Position numbers and translations under genes: made by a program
Part shown: positions 1 through 12,389 of the stretch, in pieces
Numbering within the stretch: position 1 is the first letter of the stretch
Layout: every line of letters starts with the position of its first letter
Notes under the pieces: generated by a model
The model's input: the letters and a program-made list of their open reading frames with translations, nothing else
What the model was told of the DNA's origin: nothing
The model's database searches: none
Assembly: GCA_030268105.1 (NCBI GenBank)
Contig: BSDZ01000086.1
Span: forward strand, 4,170,501 to 4,234,500
Reading direction: 5' to 3'
DNA length: 64,000 nucleotides
Source of the DNA: Volvox africanus
Taxonomy: Eukaryota; Chlorophyta; Chlorophyceae; Chlamydomonadales; Volvocaceae

Positions 1-743
1 TTTGCTGTAAATCATTAAGAGATAATAATAATCCATTTACCATTAATAATTACAAATTTAATAATTTATCACTTTAATCGTTACATGTATCTGGTATTCG
101 AATTCTGGATTTGGTCTCAGCCGCCGCCGACCAATACTAACTGTAACAGGGCGAATGGCGCAGAAGCGCCAGAAAGAGCGAAACTGACTTGTCGTAATTT
201 GTCCTTAGTGACAAATAACTTCATTGCGTAATAATAGTTTAGTTACAATAGATCCAACGCATAGAACTTGGACAAGTCGCATGGGACTACTTGCATGCAA
301 GCATTCGTACGACGGTGTCAGTTGTACAATGCGCGCCAGTTTCGAATAGACGTAAGGCCCCCTTTTGTACCAGCGCTATTTAAGGCGCCTCGATTGTTGA
401 GAGTGACACTTCTTCTTCTTACTTTGTGATTAACCCTATAATGTTCTCTATAAGGAGTCACCCTTACACCGCGTGCCCTACGGCACAAGGACTCGGAGCT
501 CGCCATATAGCTACACCTAACAGCTAGGCGACCCCTCTGTTACACTGGATCGAGACCTCCAAGATCCGAACCCTCGTCAGTCGAGCTCCCCAAGTCGCTC
601 GAAGACCAAACCCTCCAAGACAACACAACCCGCGCCTGCGGGTTGGCTTCGGCAATTGCGCGGGCGACTTCCCACACCCGCTGGACCCAGCCTTCGTCGC
701 TCCCAAGTCGCCTGAGACACGCTGGTGCGCCCTTCCTCACCTG
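1..743. other. No gene recognised; flank of a retrotransposon remnant
   Basis: The first 300 bases are AT-rich and the rest is mixed. I see no conserved coding signal. Its position just upstream of a gag-like remnant makes it possible that part is a decayed LTR or leader, but I could not find two matching LTR copies in the window. Confidence 0.3.
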
Positions 744-1292
744 CTTACGGGCGATGCCAGCTTGTACTGGCACGCCCACATCGAGTCCCAAGCTTACACC
801 TTCGACCAAGCCCTCGCCTGGTTGCGCAACCAATTCACGGACCACCTGGAGGAGGACAAGGCACGCGACAAATTACGCAAGGTGCAGTACAAGGGGTCCG
901 TGATGCAACTGGTCTGCCGTGAGGTGGGACATGACTTCCTACTGCACCAAGTCCATTCCAAAAAACCGCCAGTGAACCTAGGTGTGCACGCATCGGCGCA
1001 CCTAGGTACCCAGACCCCCATGCTACCTATGCCGGCACCGACATGGACGTTCAAGGCGTCTACACACCGGCCCACCCCAGAGGTAGCACCCGTGGCCACA
1101 CCCGTGGCACTTGTGGCCGCACCAGTGGCCGCACCAGTGGCCGCACCAGTGGCCGCACCAGTGGCCGCACCAGTGGCCGCACCAGTGGCCGCACCAGTGG
1201 CCGCACCAGTGGCCGCACCAGTGGCCGCACCAGTGGCCGCACCAGTGGCCGCACCAGTGGCCGCACCAGTGGCCAACCCAGTGGCCAAGTAA
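744..1292 (+). pseudogene. Retrotransposon gag-like remnant with (PVAA)n tail
   Basis: The reading frame contains a gag-like core: LTGDASLYWHAHI, then FDQALAWLRNQF, then DKLRKVQYKGSV. This spacing of an aromatic 'YW.AH' motif, 'F..L..QF' and 'R.KLR.L.Y.GSV' is typical of capsid-region Gag proteins of Ty3/Gypsy-like plant and algal elements. There is no supporting start codon, the upstream sequence does not continue the frame convincingly, and the 3' part dissolves into a 12-bp tandem repeat coding Pro-Val-Ala-Ala. No zinc knuckle, protease or reverse transcriptase follows. I read it as a truncated, decayed element. The family assignment rests on motif memory only. Confidence 0.45.
1113..1283. 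repeat. 12-bp minisatellite (ggccgcaccagt)n
   Basis: About 13-14 near-perfect copies of a 12-bp unit. Because 12 is a multiple of three, all six frames stay open through it, which creates several spurious long ORFs (PVAA, Arg-Thr-Ser-Gly, His-Gln-Trp-Pro and their complements). Confidence 0.95.
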
Positions 1293-2711
1293 GCTTGCAC
1301 GACACACAGAACAACTCAGGACAATGCACGTCCTCAACAACGGCCACCGTGTTAGGCGGGGTTCATATTCTGTTGTGAAACTGTCGTCGCAACAGCTGAG
1401 GAAAGGTCCAGTCCAGCACAATGCTGGAAAACTGACACTATGCCTCGAGCCACAAAGACACTCCAAAGTCTGGGCGAGTTATAGATGTTCCAAACAGCTA
1501 AAGCAGCAAGAAGGATATAACTCAGCTTCGGGGAACAAATAGCGACAATGTACAGGTTAAGTCAACTGATATTGCACGAGTGGAAGTGTCAGGTGACGGA
1601 CTCGCTCGCAAATGGTAACACTCACCCTAGCACATCCCCCTGATCTGCACCGATTTTGTTTGTCGATACGAAGGATGGGAATTTGCGCATGTGAATTGAT
1701 TACCGGGGTTTGAATGCGACCATGATTAAAAATCATCTATCATCATCAATCTACCCTTTGCCACCCGTTAGTGACCTGCGTGATAACCTGAAGGTATCGG
1801 CTTATCTTAGCTCGATTGACAACAAGGTTATAATCATTGCTGCGTCTGACATTCCGAAAACCACTTTTCGGACACCCTTTGAATGCTCGATGAGGATATT
1901 CTTACCCAGTTTTTTGTGGGCAATACCTGTACCCCAATGTTATCATTTTAAATATGGGACAAGTTTATAGTTTAAGATTATCCAAGTTACCGCTCGATAA
2001 CCCACAAAGCAAAGATGGCTCCTATCGTTAATCTTCTTCCTTTAGAAAAAGGACAAGTTGTCATAGTTGGACATAGAAGGACAAGTTGTCATACCCTAAG
2101 TTGTCATCATGCCAATGCCTGAAACCAGGAAGAGTGGGATAATATGCACATCGTGTTTGCAACCAGCAAAGGTAATATTAGAAGAAATGACCTGATTTCA
2201 AGGAAATCCAAGTAAACCGTAAGATTGCATACAATGAGCTTCAAACCATATGAAGCAAGTACTGTATATGCGTCATAAACTTCTATTTTTGACTGTCTGG
2301 CAAAGCGAGCTTCGTGATAAGTTCATGACCAATTTCGCAAACTCCTCAGAAGATAACCGCAAAAGTTTGTCCATCGGATCCGTACCTGTAGTTATACAGC
2401 CAACGTCACCTTGAGCTCTCTTTCTGCCGACTATCCTTGAGTTCTAAAAGACATCGGGATTATAATGAGCCAGATAGATTTCTGACGGCGGCCCTCAGTA
2501 TGGATTTCTAACAGCGATGTGCAAGCGCAGTTAGTGGCCTTTCTGGCAATAATGGAAAAGCCCATGTCAATGTAATAAACAATACTATAAATCGTGGTAT
2601 ACTTGCACATGTTAATAATCCTTAGTTTGGTTGGTACAAATTATAATACTTAGGGATTAATAACGCTCCTAGCTTTTTCTCCTACTTACCTCTTATCCGT
2701 AACTGGGGTTT
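1293..2711. other. AT-rich spacer, no gene recognised
   Basis: There is no convincing coding sequence. Around 2046-2100 the string ggacaagttgtcata occurs twice and a shorter aagttgtcat copy follows, forming a small cluster of direct repeats. From about 1700 onward the base composition is clearly more AT-rich than around the algal genes. This continues through the bacterial fragments at 2712-2979. Confidence 0.5.
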
Positions 2712-3870
<1,159 letters not shown>

Positions 3871-6353
3871 TCATTTTCCAAATGATCCGCAGGCAATCTG
3901 CCGTACAAACTCGCGGAACAGCTGCCAGGACCTGCCCGCTGCGCCACCCTGGCGCACAGCTGCCAGATCACGTAGGAAGGCATGTCCCTCCCCGTCAAAG
4001 AGTTCCAGCTGGTGCGGTATACCGGCGGCTAACATGTCCGCCTTTTCCGCAGCATCACCGAGGCCAAAGCGAAGAGTATGAATGGAAGAGCAGCAATACC
4101 GTTCTGTGAATAGCATTGTTTTGGGCTGCGTCGCAATATCGCTATAGAGATGCCCCGTGAGGAGGTTTAATGACACGCTGTGTGTTGGTCAGCGTAAATG
4201 GCGCATTTCGGCCAAGGAAGTAACGCATGCAATTAGGAGACCGGGGTTGCCATTGATGGGCTAGAGAGTTCATCGTCAACTGCCACTCCGCCAGTTTGGG
4301 ACGCAACATGCAATGCGCTCAGATGACTGGGTGGATTTTGTTTCGTAACCAACACGCCCGGTCGCACGGACCCACTCGGGATTTGCTTTATCCGACGGGC
4401 GGGGCGGGGTGCAAGGCGGATGCAGATGCGCTGCAGAGTAATACGTTGCGTGGTAATATAATACAAAGGGAGGTGCAGGGTAGCATTGGAGCGGCGACTG
4501 GAGGCGTGGAGCGCCTACCTTAAATTTGTCCAGCATCGCCATCGGAAACTGCGAGTCTCGGGTCCCATACATCCCCAGAACAGGAGTATTTCCCAGCTTC
4601 GCCACCTCGGCCGCCTGCGCCAACGCAGGTGGCGGCATAAGGCTACACCAGGAAGAACGATAAATATTACCCGCAGCAATACTCGTGCAGTGAGCATGTG
4701 CTAAGTCCCCCACAGCAACATTTCATCTCGCTCATAATCTCATTCCTATGTCCCAGGACGGCCAGGATTCCTCATCACGCTTGGCGTCTGGTCTCCGTGT
4801 CTCTTTCTACCTCGCACCTCGAGCAGAGGACGGCCATAGAAGATGGCGACACCCGACACCTCCCCCGGATACGCCGCCGCGTATCGGATTGCCGCTCCAC
4901 CACCATAGCAGAAGCCCGCAACCACGATGCGATCTGGGTCAACGTCCGGCTGGGCCTTGAGCCTGCGCGGGGCGGCGAGCAACAGAGGCACGGGCCGGGA
5001 ACCATTTGCGTCCCCGACTCCCCTTGCCATGTTGGGTTTGAGAGCCATCGGTCCGCTACCAGCTAGCCGCCACGCTTGGCTGCAGAGACTTGGTAGGGTT
5101 TCTAGGGTTTCTAGGAATTCTACGGCGCCTGCCGAACAGGAATGCATAACCAGCTACCTGGGCAAGCATCATGTCTCACAATCCTTAAGATCGGACAGCA
5201 CACAAAATTCGGCACGCCGGAACCCGTTACCATATCTTTACTGCAAACGTCAAGGGAAAGTAGTCGTTCTTTCACGTAGTATAATAGCGTCCTGTACCCA
5301 CCATCGGACAGTCTCGTGCACCGACTCCAACTGGCGCCCTCCCGCAGCGCGTACTTAAAGCCCAACATGATGGCGCGGAAGGGCCACGACGTGGACTGCC
5401 CGCAAAAGGTGTCCGGTGCTAACGCCACCACGCCCTCCTCATCTGCCAAGGCCTGCGCCAGATCCGCCTTGGAAAAATGGTCATGGGCGATGGGAGGAGG
5501 GGAAAGAGGAAACGGAGGGGAGATTGGACACCGATTTTGCCCTTTGAACCATGGCGCAACATCATGGTTGTGTGATCGCATACCGCTCAAGGAAGGCAGG
5601 GATTTACATCAACGTTTCGGGCCGCCGTAATAAGGCCCATCGATGCATCAATGCAGCGCAGAATTAGGATGTTCTCCGTACGCGGCGTTTATGAAAGGAT
5701 TGGCAGGTTTGGGAGCGAAAGGTTGCCAAAATTATATGCCTTGGTGATGATCGAGGGAGATGATGCTGGCAACAATTTCGTTGGCCATGGCGGGTGCAGC
5801 GGTTGTGTTGCGGTTCACCTCTGTGGGGCATTGGGGCCTTCCTGGTGATGGCGAAGGCCGTGGTAACGGCACCCAACTCGTTGCTGGAGGCCAAGATGCA
5901 ATGGTGAAGGACGTAGTCACGACCTCTGGAAAACGTAATGAAGCCCCTCTAAGAACGAGTGACACACTCGCCTTGTGAACACACCTCACGCTTTTGCAAG
6001 CCAAGGATCTGATGAATCAGAATCACCGCCATGCGCCTCTTGGGAAAAGTGCCCAACTCGGTGGTGCTCGCACTCCAGGCTTCAGTGCTCGTTCCTGTCC
6101 CAGGTCGCGCGACAAAGAAACGCACGCCGTTGGACTCTTCGTTGGTTACGGCGTTGACTCGCGGGGCAACCGTATCCAGAACCTCATCAAGCAGAACGCT
6201 TGCTGGCAGGCCCAGGAAAAGGGCAGCTGCTACAACCTTCCCTGGTGGGTCATCCAGGGGAAGGGCTTTAGGTATGTTGACCGGTGTATGGGGCAGACGC
6301 GGGGCGCCTAGCGGGTGCAAGCATATTCGTCGAGCAGTCAGTCGGTTTATCAT
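3871..6353 (-). CDS. Dienelactone hydrolase family protein (alpha/beta hydrolase)
   Basis: Five exons in transcript order: 6353-5985, 5467-5322, 4962-4818, 4614-4519 and 4041-3871. Their phases (0, 2, 0, 0) agree and they give about 308 residues. Visible features are the oxyanion-side segment MAVILIHQILGL, then VVALAPDTF, then the nucleophile elbow GFCYGGG with Cys as expected for this family (not Ser). These are followed by TPVLGMYGTRD carrying the catalytic Asp and GEGHAF carrying the catalytic His, so the Cys-Asp-His triad is complete. The family hydrolyses lactones and related esters; the substrate here is unknown. Between VVALAPDTF and the Cys motif the model is about 15 residues shorter than usual, so a small exon in 4963-5321 may be missing. 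The start codon is uncertain: the frame is open to an ATG at 6491. The Arg-rich N terminus could be a targeting peptide. Confidence 0.8.
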
Positions 6354-9300
6354 AAGCTGCTGTCGTGTGACAACGGAAGGATTCGAATAAATTAGGGACA
6401 TTTTCGTGTGCGTGTTGTTTTTCGTGGCATGCAATAGCTTTTTTCGGGCATTAGAATCAAGGCATGAAAGAATCAGCGATACAGCAGGCATTTCAAACAA
6501 CGCTTATAACATCCGCACATTGTTATTTTTTTATACGAAATGCGCAGTGCGGAGCCCGCACAAGATTGTACGACTCGTATCACGTCGGGCGTTGCCCCTC
6601 ACAAATGTTCTTGCCATGCCGAAATAGCTATCCAACTGTTGCATGACTAAAGGTGTCTTACTAAGAATGTGTCCGTCTGTCCTAGTCATGCTTTGTGCGT
6701 GCGGATACTTGCGAACGCTTGCAAGTGGCACCTGGTCTGTTTCGTTAAGCAGTCGACATAAGTCGAAAACTTCATTCCCAATAGACAGTCTCCACTCGAC
6801 GGTCTCCACTTCTTGATTTGCTTACCTTTAGGCCTGTATCGCTGACCACACTGGACGTTTACGTAAATAAATGATAAGGCAAAGTAAGATATCATATGGG
6901 AAACGCCCGTCTTGAACGGGCGGTCTGTAAGAAATCCGAAGTGCTCTGCCCTTTTCCTAGTTTCAAGGAAGCTGGCACTTTGTGGCCAGGAGGAAGTCCT
7001 GTAAGATCCATACCTCATATTTTGGCGGATAGGCGCTTCAACTGAAGTAACGGCCGAACTGTTCTCCTCCCCTGGACGTGGTCATTCCCCCACGGAGGAG
7101 CTGACGCCGTCTTCCCCGGTCCTGAAGGTGCATCTCATGTTAGGAAATATGAGGAATATTTATATTTGCACGAATGCTTAGACTGTCTTCGTCGGGCTAA
7201 CTGGGTTCGTTGTTCGACGCCGTTGTCCGACGCCCTTGAACCCTTGAAAGGGCCAGGCAGCGAGGAAATACCAGCACGGCTTCTTGGACTCTACCATTAT
7301 TTGCCCTCCCGATCTTCCCTTTCTCTCAATACCCATCCGAATTGTGGGTTTGTGCCACATCGCCGTGGAGGTCAAGGGCTCGGGGGACTGGATCGGGGCC
7401 ACTGTGTACGGCCTCTTCCGCGTGCCCCCCGCCGGAATCGCTGGGCTTCGAAGTGCATCACCGACTTCGAGCCGCGAATGCGGGAGAGTTATGTTGTAGA
7501 TATGTGAGTTATGTGGCAGTGATAAAAAAATTATCTGACCAATGGGGCATAGGAACTCACATGGGAGCACTTGCTGATGTTTTCTTCCGATTATCGAAAT
7601 TGATACTGGTGATGTCACTTGGCGCTGGATCCGCCGTACCTGTTGCATTTCATTTCTTACCAAATCCAAATCGGATACACAGACATGCAGTGTGCATCCC
7701 AAGTTCTGTGCCGCGTCGGAGTCAGACCTGGCGCTGTACTAGGTTCTCCAAGTGTGCAATGCGGCTCTGCGTCGCAGTTGGCGATACGATTTGGTCTTCT
7801 GGCACGCCAGAGTGACGACGGCCGCCCGAGATCAGCGGCTCGACAGCAATGGAGGTGTATACATATATGAGTACGTGTACGTGTATCTGTCCGTGAGTAT
7901 TATGGGTGTTATGGGTGTTACACTGTGGGCGACTCACCCTCCAAAGACGAGCACCGGGGGTCCTGACCGGACCGAGCCACAGCGCAGGGGAGGAGCGCGT
8001 GGCTTTGTCTGTCTGTCTTGCCACGTGCTGCCCCTCTCACTCGGGCCAGCGAAACCTCAGAGGCTCTCGCCTGGCCACTAACAGAGCACTGAGGGTCACC
8101 AAGAAACCACAGAAGGACCCAACGGAAAACGGGGGACACCTAGCTGCTCAAAGAACGGGGAACCCTCTCCTCTAACCCGAAACTGACCTGGCAAGAGCCT
8201 GACAAACACACACAGATCCCTTCAGACGAGAAACACCAGCAGGAAAGCACACTCTTACACAGCCGAGCCGGAAGAACCCAACAAGAGGCGGAGGGGGGGG
8301 ATGACAAGCCAAACTGGCGCCCCCCTAGAACGCCTTCCGGCCCCACCCAAAGCTGGCCCCGCAAACACCTGCACTGCACAAGAAGGAAAGACCTATCTCG
8401 CTGACCCCTCCCAAATCCCTAAGGACCCTAAGCCTGGACACAGGTACCTCTAGCCACGAACCCCTCCACCCTCTCCCTTCCCCTCCTCGAGAACTAGATC
8501 GTCCTCCCCTTGTCTCTACCTCCCTGACTCTCTACCCCTTTCCTCCCACAGAACCTCCTCCTCAAAACTCCTGTCTTAAAGGCCCTGCTCTGTTCTTGCT
8601 GGTCCATGGCCGGTGATGTCAACCGGAACTGCACACCGCATTTGCGTGCCAACTATGGCTAGGATGGGATGATGTGAGTATGCATGTGTGGGTTGTATGT
8701 GTGTATGTGACGCCAACGCCAACGCCGACGCCAACGGCATTGTCACTCGTACAACAATGTAAGGGTTGTACGCATGTGTATGTGTGTGGGATAGGGGGGC
8801 TTTGCTTCACCCATGGCCACTACCTGGCAGTCCCTGCCTTTTCCTGTATTTCGAGGCACCCTCATCCGTTCACCCATACACGTTGACTTCCCGGGCTCAG
8901 CACCTGCCACCAGCATCCAGTGGAATCCGTCGGATCAACAGCGGCCTCAACTCCACTCCTGGTCAGCTCGCAAGTAATTATAACTGGTGTCCGCACCGTC
9001 CATCAACACCGGGAGCACATCACACCTTCAACCAGTGGAGGGATTTATATCCTGTGCTCAGTCAGGATCGATCTTAACTTTCCCAGGGACACAGTGTCGT
9101 GCCTTACCGGTTGTATCCGAACACTCAATGTATATAAATATGCGCCTTTCCCCATGTATATGCATGTGTGTATGCGTGCATATACGTACATCTGTATGTG
9201 TGTATGTATCTTTACCTATCAAGCTGGGCCTGTGTGCGTGCATGTATTTGTATGTACAGGGTGTTAAGGTGTCATAGGGTATGCATAGGGTGTTTGTATG

Positions 9301-12300
9301 TGTATGTGCCCATGAGCCGCTCGCCTTCCTTCCCTTAGCTACCTACCGTAACCATTCATCCCACTCTCCCCTCCGCGGAGAAGAGGGGAAGGTAGGCAGG
9401 GAGGGAGGTGGAAGCCTGTTTCGGAGTTTCGGAGGGTGCTGATAATCAGGTAAGCATATTCTATTTCGACGACGTGGCGATGGTCTTACTTGTGGCGATG
9501 GTGTTGTTCGGGATAGGTTGGGCATTGTCGTATCCCCATTTTGCCGTTACAGAGAACCACCATTACGAAAAGCCCGAGCCGGGGATAACCCAGGGGCAGG
9601 TTTATAGCAGTCAGCAGACCTCAGGATACGCACCTGCGGTGAGGTTCAGTTCCAAGCACTACTGCTACTACTACTATTACTATTGTTATTATTACTACAA
9701 GTAGTACCACTGTTCAACTACGGCTGCAACTGCCAACTGCTGCTGCTACAGCTTATGCGTATTAACTTCATGTAAACTGTGACCGTTGGTTAAATTTGGT
9801 GACCCTCCGTCCGGATAAATAAACTAGCGCTTGGCGTATCGTTTTATGATAACGTTCGTATTCATAGTATACTGCTGGAACTGGTACGGATAAATAGTAT
9901 TCGATGTATGATTCGTGTTGCTTTGAAGAAATCCTCCAATGGATCGGACTGCGTTGCCGTGCTTCGGGTAAGGATATCAGCATTGACAGAGGTACAATTG
10001 CTTGTTAATACTCAATAAGGGGTGTTGAAATCCGTCCATCAATTTTGTAGGCGACGAAAAGAATGGTCCAGTAACGCGAAGACACAAGCGGTTTGAAAGT
10101 GCGGGAAGCGGTTTGAGCGGGCGTGTGTGGACACCCCAGAAATATCCGTTTGATGCATGCGTCTGTCACCAATTGACCGAATCGCTCGCATTTCACTATT
10201 CTGTCATAATCCTTCTTCTTGTCCTCAGTACGTTAGAACTGTTAAATCGTCAAGTCGTTAAATAGTTAAAGGCGATGAGCCGTGGCAACGATGCTCCACC
10301 CTGGCTTCCTAATCCCTATGCCGCCTGTTAAAGGGCTTGAAAACCCTACACCCTATGGCGCCCTGCTAATCGGCTTGGCGCCTACCTCCACCAACCAGCC
10401 CCCAAAAAAATCCTGCAACTTCTGCCTGCAAAACCTGATACTCCTGAGGGCCAATTAACAACAAAATAATTCAAGTTGGACCAGTGGCCGCGCATGACAC
10501 ATTCTATTAGAAGCCACCGTTGTACCTGCTGTTCGCTGTAGCCACTGCTTGACGTAGCTACCACATCTGTAAGTATAGCTTGGCGTTATCGAGCTTAGTT
10601 GCTCTGGCACTGGGTGGGTGGCGGGTTCCTTAGACATGCGGGTAATTCAGCATACCACAATGTGTCACAACACGGCGAATAGCTGTGGAATGACAACTCA
10701 CTCCTTAAGAGAGGGTACTGTACGACTTACCGTACTATCGTCCAAGAAACTGCCTTCTCGTTCTAAGAAACCTTTGCCTTTGCGTCTCGCTGCTTGGCTA
10801 TGGTGGGGACAGGACCAAATATATAAAAAAAACGTACTGTCCGCGTGGTCCTCATGGGCACCATAATGTCGAGGGCGCGAGGGCCAGGGTGATGCGGCGT
10901 TGCATTGAGTATAACTGTACTGAAATCCAGGTTTGCATACATTTCGCGTTTATTGCGCCGACCTGGAGGCTGCTTTGCAGAGCATCTGTCTATTTGGCCA
11001 TGCGCAGGCACACAGTTCACGCTCATGGATCATATGCACGGCCCCAAACTCCCTTTCCCGCTAGCTGCAATTCACCTGCCCACAGTAGGACCTTAACAGG
11101 CGCCACATTAATTTTCTGCTGGCGTTCTACACAGAACTTGGTCGTTAGCAGCTATTGTGGTGCACCGATTGTATAGCACGGTTCTAAATTTATAGAACAT
11201 CACCGAAACGTTTCGCTTTGGGGCAAATGGGTATTGCGGTCCTTAATGGATATAGGTAAATAGGCCAAATGGGTATAGCGGTCCTTAAACCTGGACAACA
11301 CGGCACTGTACTTGCAGAGGTGCGTGGTCGCTAAATTGAGGCAACCCAGCTTGATCCAGCCCTACCTGCTGCCCTACCCCGCATACAAAGCCATTCGATC
11401 TAAACGGACATGATGCTGCATCCTTTTGTAGCATCTATTGGTTCTTCAAATCATCACAGCTTGTGGATGCACTCGATTGTCAACGAGTGTGCGTGCGTAA
11501 AGCACAACCCCTTACCTCCCTGATATCTAGCAACGTGCATCATATGGGCACATGCCTACAGCAGCACTATCCTTCCAGTGATTTTCGCCTCGAGGAAAAA
11601 AATGTAACATAATGATGCTATCCTCCACGCATATTGCATAACCTCTTGCACAACTTTAGTTCGTGGCATTTGTTACGGCCACCGCCTGTAACTTGCGTTT
11701 TTTCAAATATATGCAAACTATGCGATGCAGCATACAAAGCTGAAAGCTTTTCAGTATTTTGGCGACGGTGTGCAGCTGACCCGGAGGCCCTGGCGTGCGG
11801 CCTGAGCTCGGCTTTGCCGATCAATCCGCAAATCCGTTTAAGTTTTAGTTACTACTTCATTTGATCCTTTATAACTTGAGTTCCTCATCTGATTTCCTTT
11901 GTCGTTTGGGAACCAGTCCGCCGTGACAAGATACCGTGCTCCACAACATAAGCGTTTTACATAAACAAGATTAGGTCATCATATCATGCAGCTTTGGTTA
12001 TGCTACCATGCTTGGCGCACACGAATATTTCTTAGTGGAACCCAGGAACTGTCACATGTGGCTGCCGTACTCATGTTAGAAAGGAATTAACTCAACAAGC
12101 ACAGCCAAAGTCACTTGCCATGTAGTACTGTTGTTTATGCTACAATCTCACTTAGTTCAGTAATCGGTGAGCACTAGCAATTTTAGCCAGTGAAGTTCGT
12201 ATTATTGCGTACTATTGACTTCTCAATCGCGTAACCTCGCAACTCCTTCGAGCTCACTACGCCTTTTCGTAGAAAGTTATTTGTTGTGGTGCGTAGACCA

Positions 12301-12389
12301 TTCTATTCTCCAAGAAGTGGGGGACTTGGGGCTGAACGTGCGGCGGCGTTGTATGGCGTCGCTTGAGTGCATTAAAGCTCATCCCAAGT
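6354..12389. other. Six-kilobase stretch with no recognised gene
   Basis: I examined both strands and found no family motif or consistent exon chain. A short plus-strand frame around 7330-7500 (HIAVEVKGSGDWIGATVYG) looks exon-like but has no partners. Bases 7850-7930, 8670-8800 and 9120-9300 are rich in GT/AT dinucleotide-like runs. Bases 9660-9705 are a TAC/TAT run. A near-duplicate 20-mer around caaatgggtat..gcggtcctt occurs at 11224 and 11267. The stretch probably contains old mobile DNA plus the 5' region of the SBP gene. Confidence 0.35.

Noticed and set aside
794..1300. Ala-Thr-Gly-Ala repeat protein on the minus strand, and similar frames through the same repeat
   Set aside because: All are frames through a 12-bp minisatellite. 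Only the plus-strand frame has non-repeat sequence with a recognisable motif.
1800..1970. Reverse-transcriptase-like string (PKTTFRTPFE)
   Set aside because: The resemblance to the KTAFRT motif is brief and the following residues do not continue the RT pattern.
8590..8660. 2A-like or LINE leader peptide (MAGDVNRNC)
   Set aside because: The consensus needs D-x-E-x-N-P-G-P; here NPGP is absent and no reverse transcriptase or endonuclease follows.
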